From: Iamia sp. SCSIO 61187
GTDB taxonomy: Bacteria > Actinomycetota > Acidimicrobiia > Acidimicrobiales > Iamiaceae
Reading direction: 5' to 3'
Assembly: GCF_019443745.1 (NCBI RefSeq)
Contig: NZ_CP050948.1
Coordinates: forward strand, 1,178,001 to 1,242,000
DNA length: 64,000 bases
Part shown: one piece after another, positions 50,738 to 59,017 of the stretch
Layout: each line of letters opens with the position of its first letter
How positions within the stretch are numbered: position 1 is the stretch's first letter
Translations under genes and position numbers: made by a program
The notes under the pieces: generated by a model
What the model was told of the DNA's origin: nothing
Seen by the model: only the letters and a program-made list of their open reading frames with translations
Database searches by the model: none

Positions 50738-51832
50738 GTGGAGAACGCAGGAGCGGCGGACGGGGACCGGCGCATCGGGGTGGCGGTCGTGGGGCTCGGC
50801 ATCGGCCGGCTCCACCTCATCTCCCTGGCCGAGCTGGCCGACCGGTTCCGGGTCGTCGCCGTGTGCGACCTCGACGAGGAGCGGGCGGTCGAGGTCGCCG
50901 GCTGGCTGAAGGGGGTGCGGGCGGTGACGGCGCTCGAGGAGGTGCTGGCCATGGGCGACGTCGACGTCGTCGCCCTGTGCACCCCGCCCCACCTGCACCG
51001 CCGGCAGGTCGAGACCTGCGTCCGGGCCGGCAAGGACGTCGTGTGCGAGAAGCCGCTCGTCGGCTCGGTGCGCGAGGTCGACGAGCTGGCCGCCCTCGAG
51101 GAGGAGACGGGGCGCTCGATCACCCCCGTCTTCCAGTACCGCTTCGGGCGGGGGCTCCAACGCCTCCGCGCCCTCGTCGACGCCGGGCGCACCGGCCGGC
51201 CGTTCGTGACCACGGTCGAGGTCGCCTGGACCCGGGGCCAGGGCTACTACGACGAGGCCGCCTGGCGGGGGCGGTGGGCCACCGAGCTGGGGGGCACGGT
51301 GACCGTCCACGCCCAGCACCACATCGACATGGTGCTCCACGTGCTCGGGCCGCCCGCCGCTGTCTGGGCGGCGACGTCGACGCTGGTCAACCCGGGCATC
51401 GAGACCGAGGACTGCGCCGCCGTCGTCCTCCGCTACGCCGACGGCTCCCTGGTCACCGTGGCGGCGACGACGGGCTCGGCGACCGAGATCTCCCGGCTGC
51501 GGTTCTGCTTCGAGCACCTGACGGCGGAGTCCTCGTCCGGTGCCTACACCCCCGGCGCCGAGCCGTGGACGTGGACCGCCGCCGACCCCGACGCCCAGGC
51601 CGAGCTCGACGCCTTCCTCGCCGCCCAGCCCGAGCGGGCCGAGGACTTCGTCGGCCTGTTCGACCGGTACGCCGACGCCCGCGACGCCGGTGCCCCGCCC
51701 CCCGTCACCTTGTCCGAGGCCCGGACCGTCCTGGAGGTCCTCACCGCCGTGTACGTCTCGTCCCGCACCGGTCGCGAGGTGGCCCTGCCCCTCGCCGACG
51801 ACGACCCCGCCCTCGAGGGGTGGCAGCCATGA
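50738..51832 (+). CDS. Gfo/Idh/MocA family oxidoreductase
   Basis: 364 aa: Rossmann motif AVVGLGIGRLHLISLAEL, VALCTPPHLHRRQVE, VCEKPLVGS with the key Lys, FQYRFGRGLQRLRAL, and GGTVTVHAQHHIDMVLHVLG with the His/Asp that line the sugar site. The stop overlaps the ATG of a DUF6807 gene (ATGA); this pairing is common in sugar or polyol catabolism loci. CAGACT lies 6 nt before GTG 50738. Substrate not known. Confidence 0.88.
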   Translation: MENAGAADGDRRIGVAVVGLGIGRLHLISLAELADRFRVVAVCDLDEERAVEVAGWLKGVRAVTALEEVLAMGDVDVVALCTPPHLHRRQVETCVRAGKDVVCEKPLVGSVREVDELAALEEETGRSITPVFQYRFGRGLQRLRALVDAGRTGRPFVTTVEVAWTRGQGYYDEAAWRGRWATELGGTVTVHAQHHIDMVLHVLGPPAAVWAATSTLVNPGIETEDCAAVVLRYADGSLVTVAATTGSATEISRLRFCFEHLTAESSSGAYTPGAEPWTWTAADPDAQAELDAFLAAQPERAEDFVGLFDRYADARDAGAPPPVTLSEARTVLEVLTAVYVSSRTGREVALPLADDDPALEGWQP

Positions 51833-53457
51833 GCCCGGGGGACCCGCCCTCGGCCGGCACCACCTCGGTCGAGGAGACCGACGACGGCATCGTGGTGGCG
51901 GACCGGTGGACCTACCGCTGGGCGGCCAGCCGTCGGCCCCGCGTCCACCCGGTGCGCACGCCCGCCGGCCACGTCCTCACCCGCGACGCCCCCGACGACC
52001 ACCCGTGGCACCACGCCCTGTGGTTCACCATCAAGTTCGTCGACGGGGACAACTTCTGGGAGGAGTACGACGCCTACGGGGTCCTGCGCCACGACGGCCC
52101 GCCGTCGGTCGTGACCGCGGCCGGCGGGGTCGTCGCCCTCCAGGGTCGCCTGGAGTGGATCCGCCCCGATCGCTCGACCGTCGCCCTCGTCGAGGACCGG
52201 ACCCTCACCCACGTGCCGCTGGGCCCCGACGCCTACGCCATCGACCTCGACACCACCCTCGTGCCCGGTGCCGACTGCCGGTTGGAGCGGACGCCGTTCA
52301 CCACCTGGGGCGGCTACGGCGGGCTCACCCTGCGGGGGGCGGGGGACTGGACCGACACCCGTCTCATGGTCGACGACGGGTCGACCCACGACCGGGTGCT
52401 GGGCGCCACCTCCCGCTGGTGCGACCTGACCGGGAGGCCGGCCGGGGCGGCCGACGGCGCCGTGGCCGGGATCGCCCTGCTCGACCACCCCGGCAACCGG
52501 CGCCACCCCGTGCCCTGGTACGCCAGCACCCGGGCCGACACCTACGGCGACGACGGGTGGTCCAACTTCCTGAACGCGGCCTTCCTCTGGCACGACGGCA
52601 TGGACCTGGCCGCCGGCGAGGGGCTGCGGGTCCGCCACCGGGTCATCGTCCACGACGGGGAGTGGCCCCGCGAGCGGCTCGACACCGCCTGGGCCGACCT
52701 CCACGACTGGGGGTGAGCCGGGCCACGCCCCCTCCGCGGCGTGGTCGCCGGGGGGACGGTCCTCGGCGGGACGGTCGGGGGCGGGGTCGCCGTGGTGGGG
52801 GTCGCCGTGGCGGGCGGGGGCGTCGGTGAGGGGGTCGACGATGGCGGTGGGGTCCCCGTCGGGCGTCGGGCCGAGGGGGCCGTCGTCCGGTGGCCGGTAC
52901 CGGGGGTCGAGCTCGTAGACGCCCCGGGACACGCGGCGGGCGCGGTGGCGGTCGTGCTCGTGGCCGAGGGCGTCGGCCAGGGCCTTGACCGGGTGCGCGG
53001 CGGCGATGACGTAGCCGTAGCGGTGGAGCCAGGCGTGGATGTCGATCAGCCGCTGTCGGCCGTGGCGGGCGAGGATCTGCACGCACACGTGGCGGAGGAT
53101 CGCACCGGCGATGGGGATGGCGCCGGCGACGGCCGGGGCGAGGGGTGGGTGGCCGTGGTCCGGGGGGCGGCGGCCCCGGCGCCAGGGCAGGGCCGGGTAC
53201 AGGGCGTCGCGCTGGAAGGCCAGCAGCTCCAGGATCTCGAGGCGCTCCTCGGCCTGGGGCACCATGGCCTGGTCGAGCTGCCACAGCCGGTGGAGGAGCT
53301 CCTCCCGGGCGACCTGGATGGTGAGGCGCTGCCGGGGCGACAGGCGAGAGGCCCGGCGGAGGGGGAGGGTGGTGGCGTTGCCGAGGCCCGGGGGGCGGCC
53401 GCGGATCATCTTCGGCTCCCAGCTGGGCCACTCGGTCTCGTGGCGGTCGGCGCTCAT
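51544..53457 (-). CDS. Putative winged-helix protein without a stop before the antisense gene
   Basis: From ATG 53457 the first ~240 residues look real: a basic helical part (LSPRQRLTIQVAREELLHRLWQLDQAMVPQAEERLEILELLAFQRDALYP), then a winged helix resembling HARE/HTH modules (RLIDIHAWLHRYGYVIAAAHPVKALADALGHE, SRGVYELDPRYRPPD), then an acidic His/Asp/Pro tail. The frame meets no stop until 51544, so ~1.17 kb would lie antisense to the DUF6807 and Gfo/Idh genes. Either the protein truly continues, or a frameshift or assembly error removed a stop near 52720. Real extent uncertain; ATG 53535 is an alternative start. Confidence 0.45.
   Translation of the reverse strand: MSADRHETEWPSWEPKMIRGRPPGLGNATTLPLRRASRLSPRQRLTIQVAREELLHRLWQLDQAMVPQAEERLEILELLAFQRDALYPALPWRRGRRPPDHGHPPLAPAVAGAIPIAGAILRHVCVQILARHGRQRLIDIHAWLHRYGYVIAAAHPVKALADALGHEHDRHRARRVSRGVYELDPRYRPPDDGPLGPTPDGDPTAIVDPLTDAPARHGDPHHGDPAPDRPAEDRPPGDHAAEGAWPGSPPVVEVGPGGVEPLAGPLPVVDDDPVADPQPLAGGQVHAVVPEEGRVQEVGPPVVAVGVGPGAGVPGHGVAPVAGVVEQGDPGHGAVGRPGRPPGQVAPAGGGAQHPVVGRPVVDHETGVGPVPRPPQGEPAVAAPGGERRPLQPAVGTGHEGGVEVDGVGVGAQRHVGEGPVLDEGDGRAIGADPLQATLEGDDPAGRGHDRRRAVVAQDPVGVVLLPEVVPVDELDGEPQGVVPRVVVGGVAGEDVAGGRAHRVDAGPTAGRPAVGPPVRHHDAVVGLLDRGGAGRGRVPRAHGCHPSRAGSSSARGRATSRPVRDETYTAVRTSRTVRASDKVTGGGAPASRASAYRSNRPTKSSARSGWAARKASSSAWASGSAAVHVHGSAPGV
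51829..52716 (+). CDS. DUF6807 (PmoA-like) family protein
   Basis: 295 aa, beta-rich: VHPVRTPAGHVLTRDAPDDHPWHHALWFTIKFVDGDNFWEE holds the family DHP-x-H signature, then TPFTTWGGYGGLTLRG, ATSRWCDLTG and HPVPWYASTRADTYGDDGWSNFLNAAFLW. The fold is a galactose-mutarotase-like supersandwich by family knowledge; the old PmoA name (methane oxygenase) is misleading. It is coupled to the Gfo/Idh gene and likely acts on the same carbohydrate. Confidence 0.85.
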   Translation: MSPGDPPSAGTTSVEETDDGIVVADRWTYRWAASRRPRVHPVRTPAGHVLTRDAPDDHPWHHALWFTIKFVDGDNFWEEYDAYGVLRHDGPPSVVTAAGGVVALQGRLEWIRPDRSTVALVEDRTLTHVPLGPDAYAIDLDTTLVPGADCRLERTPFTTWGGYGGLTLRGAGDWTDTRLMVDDGSTHDRVLGATSRWCDLTGRPAGAADGAVAGIALLDHPGNRRHPVPWYASTRADTYGDDGWSNFLNAAFLWHDGMDLAAGEGLRVRHRVIVHDGEWPRERLDTAWADLHDWG

Positions 53458-53540
53458 GTCTCCTCGCAGGGGTCGGTGGCGGTCCGCAGCGGTGGCTGCC
53501 ATCCGCCGCCCCGTGGAGCGCCGTGAGTCCATCATGCCGA

Positions 53541-53560
53541 AGGGGTGCGACAGCGGGGCG
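53541..53560. repeat. 20-bp dispersed repeat, copy 1
   Basis: AGGGGTGCGACAGCGGGGCG, identical to 62605-62624. Both copies lie in intergenic DNA. Confidence 0.75.
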
Positions 53561-53584
53561 AGCGACCCGCCACTCGCACCCGCT

Positions 53585-53622
53585 CGTCGGAGGGCGAATC
53601 GCCAGCGAATCGCCCTCCGACG
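53585..53622. repeat. Dispersed 38-bp palindromic repeat, copy C (intergenic)
   Basis: The most symmetric copy: 11-bp perfect outer arms (TCGGAGGGCGA / TCGCCCTCCGA), with the inner part pairing further except for one A-A mismatch. It lies 119 bp upstream of the dnaE2 SOS box. Confidence 0.88.
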
Positions 53623-53741
53623 GATCGATCCGAGTGGGCGTGGTGTCGGGCGGGGGAGCAGGGGCGCTCGGTGGTCGAACCGGTGCGAAGGGTGGGTGCG
53701 GGATCGGTGGCGTGGCCGGGACGGCGAGGCCGAGGCGAAGG

Positions 53742-53755
53742 GAACAGGTGTTCGT
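53742..53755. promoter_or_regulatory. LexA (SOS) box upstream of dnaE2
   Basis: GAAC-AGGT-GTTCG with the same N4 as the imuA box; the left arm is GGAAC rather than CGAAC, one mismatch. TAGAGT (53756-53761), a likely -10, abuts it, so LexA would block RNA polymerase. Confidence 0.85.
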
Positions 53756-53772
53756 TAGAGTGGTCGTCCCCT

Positions 53773-56700
53773 ATGGGCTTCAACAACACCCCGATGCCCT
53801 GGTCCGAGCTCGAGCGCACGCTCTCGGGCCGAGCGCGCCCCGGCGAGCACCGGGGCGTGCCCATCGACGGGGGCGACAGCCCGGCCTGGTCGACCCACCG
53901 GGGCGCCTACGAACCGCCCCCCGACCTGGCCGAGGCACGGGCCCGCCGGGAGAAGCGGCGCCGGGCCGACCCGCCCGCGGGCCGCCCCGCGGCCTACGCC
54001 GAGCTCCACTGCCGCTCGAACTTCAGCTTCCTCGAGGGGGCGTCGCACCCCGAGGAGCTGGTGGAGGAGGCCGCCCGCCTGGAGCTCGACGCCCTGGCCA
54101 TCACCGACCGCGACGGCTTCTACGGGGTGGTCCGCCAGTCCGAGGCGGCGGTGGCCGTCGGCGTCCCCGCCGTGTACGGCGTCGACCTGGGCCTGGTCGA
54201 CCACCCGGTCGCCGCCGGCCCCGAGGGCGAGACCGCCCCGGGCCGGCTGGTCGTCCTCGCCCGGGGCCGCACCGGCTACGCCGGCCTGGCCTCGGTCGTG
54301 AGCCAGGGCCAGATGGCGGGGGAGAAGGGTGCCCCCCGGCTGTCCCTGGCCGACCTGGCCGCCGTCGGCGGGCGGGGTGGCTCCGCGGCGGGGGGGTGGA
54401 TGGTCCTCACCGGCGGCGCCGACGGCCTGGTGCCGGCCACGCTCATGGCCGACGGTCCCGCCGCCGCCCGCCGCCACCTCCAGCAGCTGGCCGCGACCTT
54501 CGGTCCCGAGAACGTGCGGGTCGAGATCTGGGACCACGGCGACCCCCTCGACGCTGCCCGCAACGAGGCCCTGGTCGAGATGGCGCTGCGCACCGACGTC
54601 GAGGTCGTCGCCACCAACGACGTCCGCTACGCCACCCCCGCCCGCCACCGCCTGGCCACCGCCGTGGCCGCCGTCCGCCAGTGCCGCAGCCTCGAGGCCC
54701 ACGACCCGTGGCTCCTCGGCGGGGCGACCGCCCACCTCCGCTCCGGGGGCGAACAGGCCCGCCGCTTCGCCCGCTTCCCCGGCGTGGTCGAGGCCGCCGC
54801 CGAGCTCGGGCGCGACCTCGCCTTCGACCTCCGCCTCGTCGCCCCCACGCTGCCGCCGTTCACCGACGTCGACGGTCGCCCCGTCGACGAGATCGCCTTC
54901 CTCCGCCGGATCGTGGCCGCCGGCGCCGCCGAGCGCTACGGCGCCCGCCCCGCCCCTGGCACCAGTGCCACCACCGGGGCCCGCGCCTGGGCCCAGATCG
55001 ACCACGAGCTCGACCTGATCGAGGTCCTCGGCTTCGCCGGCTACTTCCTCGTGGTCTGGGACATCGTGCGCTTCTGCCGGGAGCGGGGGATCTACTGCCA
55101 GGGCCGGGGCTCGGCTGCCAACTCCGCCGTCTGCTTCGCCCTCGGCATCACCGCCGTCGACGCCGTCAAGCACGGCCTGCTGTTCGAGCGGTTCCTGTCC
55201 CCCGAGCGCGACGGCCCGCCCGACATCGACATCGACATCGAGTCGACCCAGCGGGAGGACGTGATCCAGTACGTCTACGACCGCCACGGGCGCGAGCGGG
55301 CGGCCCAGGTCGCCAACGTCATCTGCTACCGGGGCCGTTCGGCGGTCCGGGACATGGCCCGCGCCCTCGGCTACGCCCCGGGCCAGCAGGACGCCTGGGC
55401 CAAGCAGGTCGACCGCTGGGGCGGGCTCCAGGCCACCGGCGAGGTCCGCGGCCCGGGGGGCGTGGCCGGCGGCGTGGACGTCCCGCCCGCGGTCCTGGAC
55501 CTGGCCCGGGAGGTCGTCGACGCCCCCCGCCACCTCGGCATCCACTCCGGGGGGATGGTCATCTGCGACCGGCCCGTGGTCGAGGTCTGCCCCGTCGAGT
55601 GGGGCCGCATGGCCGACCGGAGCGTCCTGCAGTGGGACAAGGACGACTGCGCCGCCATCGGCCTGGTGAAGTTCGACCTCCTCGGGCTGGGGATGCTCTC
55701 GGCCCTCCACCTGACCGTCGAGGCCGCGCGCGACTGGACCGGCCACCAGCTCGACATCGCCGCCCTGCCCCCCGACGACCCCGAGGTCTACGCCATGCTC
55801 TGCCGGGCCGACTCCATCGGCGTGTTCCAGGTCGAGTCCCGGGCCCAGATGGCCACCCTGCCGCGCCTGCGCCCCCGCAAGTTCTACGACCTGGTGGTCG
55901 AGGTCGCCCTCATCCGCCCGGGACCGATCCAGGGCGGCTCGGTCCACCCCTACATCCGGCGCCGCAACGGCGACGAGGAGGTCACCTACCCCCACCCGCT
56001 CTGCGAGCCGGCCCTGCGCAAGACCCTCGGCGTGCCGCTGTTCCAGGAGCAGCTCATGCAGATGTCCATCGACGTGGCCGGCTTCACCGCCGCCGAGTCC
56101 GACCTGCTCCGCCAGGCCATGGGCTCCAAGCGCAGCCAGCGGCGCATGGAGGTCCTCCACGAGCGGTTCTGCACCGGTGCCGCCCGCCGGGGCGTCCCCC
56201 TCGCCACCGCCGAGGAGCTGTGGGAGAAGCTGGCCGCCTTCGCCAACTACGGCTTCCCCGAGAGCCACTCGGTGAGCTTCGCCCACCTCGTCTACGCCTC
56301 GTCGTGGATGAAGCGGTACCAACCCGCCGCCTTCTGCGTCGGGCTCCTCAACGCCCAGCCCATGGGCTTCTACTCCCCCCACTCGCTGGTGCGCGACGCC
56401 CGCCGGCACGGCGTCCCGGTGCGGGGGCCCGACGTCAACGCCTCGGGGGTCGACGCCGCCCTCGAGGTCGACTGCGTCGACGTGGCCGGGCCCCGGTCCT
56501 TCGTCGGGGCCCCACCCGAGCTGTGGGGCGTCGGCGGGCCCGCCGTCCGGCTGGGGATCGGCTCGGTGCGGGGCATCGGCGACGACCTGGCCCGGGTGAT
56601 CGCCGACGGCCGTCCCTACGCCGACGCCGAGGACCTGGCCCGGCGGACCGGGGCGTCCCTCGCCACCCTGGAGGCGCTGGCCACCGCCGGCGCCCTCGAC

Positions 56701-57564
56701 TGCTTCGGACCCGACCGGCGCCAGGCCCTGTGGACCGTCGGCGCCGTGGCCCAGTCCCACCCCGACCGCCTGGCCGGCGTCGTCACCGGCGCCGACGCCC
56801 CGACCCTCCCCGGCATGACCCCGGCCGAGGAGGCGTCGGCCGACCTGTGGTCGACCAGCATCAGCGCCGACGGCCACCCCACCCGGTTCGTCCGGGCCGA
56901 GCTCGACGCCCTCGGCGTCGTCACCGCCACCGGCCTGGCCCACGTCCCCGGCCCGACCGGCCCGCAGGCCGGGGCGGCCCACCCCGCCGGCCCGGCCGAC
57001 CACGGCTCCCGTGACCACCCCGCCCACAGCGGCCCCGGCGGCCCGGCCGGGCGCGGGTCCCGCGGCCGCCCGACCCGCCCGGTGAGCGCCGATCCCCGGT
57101 CCCCCGACCGCGACGCCGGGCAGCGCCGCGTCGAGCCCGCCTTCTACGCCGCCGGGCCGGGCCCGGTGGCGGCGGTGGCGTCCGGGGGCTGGATCCGTCC
57201 CGCCGTCGTGACCTCGGCCTCGTGGGGGTGGCCGTCCCCGCCCGATCGGGGGGCGCCGGACCGACCCGACGGGCTGACCGGCGTCGATGCCCCCCGGGTC
57301 CTGGTCGCCGGCGTGGTGACCCACCGCCAGCGCCCGGCCACCGCCGGCGGCACCATCTTCGTCAACCTCGAGGACGAGACCGGCCTGGTGAACGTGGTCG
57401 TGTCCAAGGGGTGCTGGTCCCGGCACCGGCGGGTCGCCTCCTCGGCCCCCGCCCTCCTGGTCCGGGGTCGGCTGGAGCGGGCCGAGGGGGTCGTCAACGT
57501 GATCGCCGAGCGCCTGTGGGCCCTCGACCTCCAGGCCCCGGCCCGCAGCCGCGACTTCCGTTGA
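53773..57564 (+). CDS. dnaE2: Error-prone DNA polymerase III alpha subunit DnaE2
   Basis: 1263 aa. MGFNNTPMPW is the conserved DnaE2 start. A PHP domain begins AELHCRSNFSFLEGASHPEEL. The polymerase core has FLVVWDIVRFCRERGIYCQGRGSAANS and the catalytic DIDIDIES near residue 488; VALIRPGPIQGGSVHPYIRRR, LFQEQLMQMSIDVAGFT and ANYGFPESHSVSFAHLVYAS follow. It performs SOS-induced translesion synthesis with ImuA and ImuB. Between GLAHVP (~1059) and RVLVAGVVTHRQRPATAGG (~1175), which are normally close, lie ~115 extra low-complexity residues just before the OB fold. SOS box upstream. Confidence 0.95.
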   Translation: MGFNNTPMPWSELERTLSGRARPGEHRGVPIDGGDSPAWSTHRGAYEPPPDLAEARARREKRRRADPPAGRPAAYAELHCRSNFSFLEGASHPEELVEEAARLELDALAITDRDGFYGVVRQSEAAVAVGVPAVYGVDLGLVDHPVAAGPEGETAPGRLVVLARGRTGYAGLASVVSQGQMAGEKGAPRLSLADLAAVGGRGGSAAGGWMVLTGGADGLVPATLMADGPAAARRHLQQLAATFGPENVRVEIWDHGDPLDAARNEALVEMALRTDVEVVATNDVRYATPARHRLATAVAAVRQCRSLEAHDPWLLGGATAHLRSGGEQARRFARFPGVVEAAAELGRDLAFDLRLVAPTLPPFTDVDGRPVDEIAFLRRIVAAGAAERYGARPAPGTSATTGARAWAQIDHELDLIEVLGFAGYFLVVWDIVRFCRERGIYCQGRGSAANSAVCFALGITAVDAVKHGLLFERFLSPERDGPPDIDIDIESTQREDVIQYVYDRHGRERAAQVANVICYRGRSAVRDMARALGYAPGQQDAWAKQVDRWGGLQATGEVRGPGGVAGGVDVPPAVLDLAREVVDAPRHLGIHSGGMVICDRPVVEVCPVEWGRMADRSVLQWDKDDCAAIGLVKFDLLGLGMLSALHLTVEAARDWTGHQLDIAALPPDDPEVYAMLCRADSIGVFQVESRAQMATLPRLRPRKFYDLVVEVALIRPGPIQGGSVHPYIRRRNGDEEVTYPHPLCEPALRKTLGVPLFQEQLMQMSIDVAGFTAAESDLLRQAMGSKRSQRRMEVLHERFCTGAARRGVPLATAEELWEKLAAFANYGFPESHSVSFAHLVYASSWMKRYQPAAFCVGLLNAQPMGFYSPHSLVRDARRHGVPVRGPDVNASGVDAALEVDCVDVAGPRSFVGAPPELWGVGGPAVRLGIGSVRGIGDDLARVIADGRPYADAEDLARRTGASLATLEALATAGALDCFGPDRRQALWTVGAVAQSHPDRLAGVVTGADAPTLPGMTPAEEASADLWSTSISADGHPTRFVRAELDALGVVTATGLAHVPGPTGPQAGAAHPAGPADHGSRDHPAHSGPGGPAGRGSRGRPTRPVSADPRSPDRDAGQRRVEPAFYAAGPGPVAAVASGGWIRPAVVTSASWGWPSPPDRGAPDRPDGLTGVDAPRVLVAGVVTHRQRPATAGGTIFVNLEDETGLVNVVVSKGCWSRHRRVASSAPALLVRGRLERAEGVVNVIAERLWALDLQAPARSRDFR

Positions 57565-57586
57565 CCCCCTGTGGGAAGGTGGGCCG

Positions 57587-58321
57587 GTGACACGCACCCG
57601 GTTCGTCGCCCTCCTCCTCGCCGCCCTGCTGCTCGCCGGTCTGGCCGCGTGCGGCGATGACGACGCGGGGGACGACGAGACGACCACGACGCAGGCCGAC
57701 GGCGAGGACACCGACGCCGACGGGTCGACCACCACCGACGCCGACGACGAGGACGGCTCGACGACCGAGGCCCCGACGGACGACGACGAGACGACGACGA
57801 CCGAGGCCGGCGCCACCACGACCAGCCCCAACCTGCCCCCCAACGACAGCCCGCTCCAGGACCTCCTGCTCGACCCGGGCGCCGTGGGCGAGGGCTACGC
57901 CCCCGACGACACCTTGGGGGACGGCAGCTTCGACACCGACCTCTGCGAGGAGGTCACGCTCGAGCAGACCTGGGACGACCAGGCCGCCCAGGCGCTGCTG
58001 CGGGGGACCGGGGACGACGCCGTCATCTTCCAGCAGTCCGTCCTCCGCTTCGCCGACGCCGGGGCGGCCGAGGCGTTCGCGGCCGAGGTGGTCGACGCCC
58101 TCACCGCCTGCCAGCCCGACACCGAGGTGGAGCCGGTCGACGGCACCGACGGCCAGGCCACCCTGGCCCGGGCCGGGGCGGGTGAGGCGGGGACGGCCAC
58201 CGGCGCCGTCGTCCAGGTCGGCGATCTCGTGACGTGGATGTTCGGCCTGACGGGGCCCGGTGTGGAGCCCCCTGTCGACGAGGCCCTGATCACCGCCGCC
58301 TCCGCCCTCCTCGCCGGCTGA
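57587..58321 (+). CDS. Putative lipoprotein with Thr/Asp-rich linker
   Basis: 244 aa from GTG: signal FVALLLAALLLAGLAAC with a lipobox, a ~60-residue Asp/Glu/Thr-rich linker, then a ~165-residue domain: LQDLLLDPGAVGEGYAPDDT, DTDLCEEVTLEQTWDDQAAQALLRGTG, ADAGAAEAFAAEVVDALTAC. Two Cys could form a disulfide. The domain resembles PknH-sensor-like/lipoprotein folds, and its opening is similar by eye to that of the 17443 protein. GAAGGT lies 6 nt before the start. Function unknown; 22 nt downstream of dnaE2. Confidence 0.75.
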   Translation: MTRTRFVALLLAALLLAGLAACGDDDAGDDETTTTQADGEDTDADGSTTTDADDEDGSTTEAPTDDDETTTTEAGATTTSPNLPPNDSPLQDLLLDPGAVGEGYAPDDTLGDGSFDTDLCEEVTLEQTWDDQAAQALLRGTGDDAVIFQQSVLRFADAGAAEAFAAEVVDALTACQPDTEVEPVDGTDGQATLARAGAGEAGTATGAVVQVGDLVTWMFGLTGPGVEPPVDEALITAASALLAG

Positions 58322-58342
58322 GGCCGTCCCGACCGGCGCCGC

Positions 58343-58936
58343 TCAGCGCCGCGCGACCCGGGCGACCGCCCGGACCAGCAACCAGAGCGCCCCGGCGGCC
58401 ACCCCCGTCACCACCCCGCCGACCAGCGCCGCGCCCACCCCCACCTCGGGGCAGCGTGCCGGCTCGGCCTCCCACTCGGCGAGCGGGACGTCCCGACCCG
58501 CCACCCGGAGCCGGCCCTCCTCCAGCTCCGACGGCGTGAACCGGGGGCCGCCCCAGCGGGCCCCGTCGGGCCCCTCGACCAGCAGCCGGAGCCGCCGGTC
58601 GGGGAGACCCCCCGGCCCGCGCCGGTCGGTGACCTCGTAGCCGGCGACGGCGTCGGCCACCCGCAGCTCGCGCCGGGCCTCGTCGCCCGCGACCGCCACC
58701 GCCGACCACACCGCCTCCTCGGGCGCGGCCGGGTCCACCACGTCGGCCCGCTCGATGCCGCCGTCCCCGCACGCCTTGGCCCGGATCTCGACGGTGTCGC
58801 CCACCCGCACCACGCCGACCGACGCGTCGGGGCCGCCGCCGCAGCCGCCCGCCACCACGGCCATGACGCCGGCCACCGCGGCGGCGCCCACCCGGCCCCC
58901 GGGGCCGCTCCGGCGGCGCCGGCGGTGGGGAGCCAC
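58343..58936 (-). CDS. Putative membrane-anchored lipoprotein, unknown
   Basis: 197 aa from GTG: a basic start, signal-like VGAAAVAGVMAVVAGGC, a ~115-residue beta-rich ectodomain (VGDTVEIRAKACGDGGIERADVV, RRLRLLVEGPDGARWGG), and a C-terminal helix (VGAALVGGVVTGVAAGALWLLVRAV) with a basic tail. Topology resembles the 39977 protein: lipid-type N-terminus plus C-terminal helix. Family not recognised; the start is a best guess. Confidence 0.55.
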   Translation of the reverse strand: MAPHRRRRRSGPGGRVGAAAVAGVMAVVAGGCGGGPDASVGVVRVGDTVEIRAKACGDGGIERADVVDPAAPEEAVWSAVAVAGDEARRELRVADAVAGYEVTDRRGPGGLPDRRLRLLVEGPDGARWGGPRFTPSELEEGRLRVAGRDVPLAEWEAEPARCPEVGVGAALVGGVVTGVAAGALWLLVRAVARVARR

Positions 58937-58950
58937 GCCGGACCGTTCAC

Positions 58951-58956
58951 TAGGTT
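58951..58956 (+). promoter_or_regulatory. Leaderless -10 ahead of a short upstream ORF
   Basis: TAGGTT, 7 nt before GTG 58964. Confidence 0.45.
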
Positions 58957-58963
58957 CGCGGCC

Positions 58964-59017
58964 GTGGAACCGCCGGCCGACCCTCGTCACCCCGGAGTGT
59001 GTAGCAGTGCCCGCTGA
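58964..59017 (+). CDS. Candidate 17-codon upstream ORF overlapping the next gene's start
   Basis: GTG 58964 reads MEPPADPRHPGVCSSAR then TGA at 59015-59017. It sits at the leaderless position after TAGGTT, while the downstream gene starts in another frame at GTG 59007 with a GGAG 9 nt upstream. The overlap would couple the two by re-initiation, and the Cys codon could make it a sensor of Cys supply as in known actinobacterial leader peptides. Unproven. Confidence 0.35.
   Translation: MEPPADPRHPGVCSSAR

Larger units (their letters stand above)
53458..53772. other. Intergenic region upstream of dnaE2 with three repeat types
   Basis: 315 bp without a convincing gene, apart from the alternative 53535 start of the winged-helix gene. 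It holds a 20-bp dispersed repeat (53541-53560), an inverted copy of the imuB repeat core (53568-53579), palindrome copy C (53585-53622), then the SOS box and -10 of dnaE2. Confidence 0.7.

Noticed and set aside
53755-57843. 1362-residue minus-strand open frame
   Set aside because: It is antisense to dnaE2, which has clear polymerase motifs. Long shadow frames are expected at this GC content.
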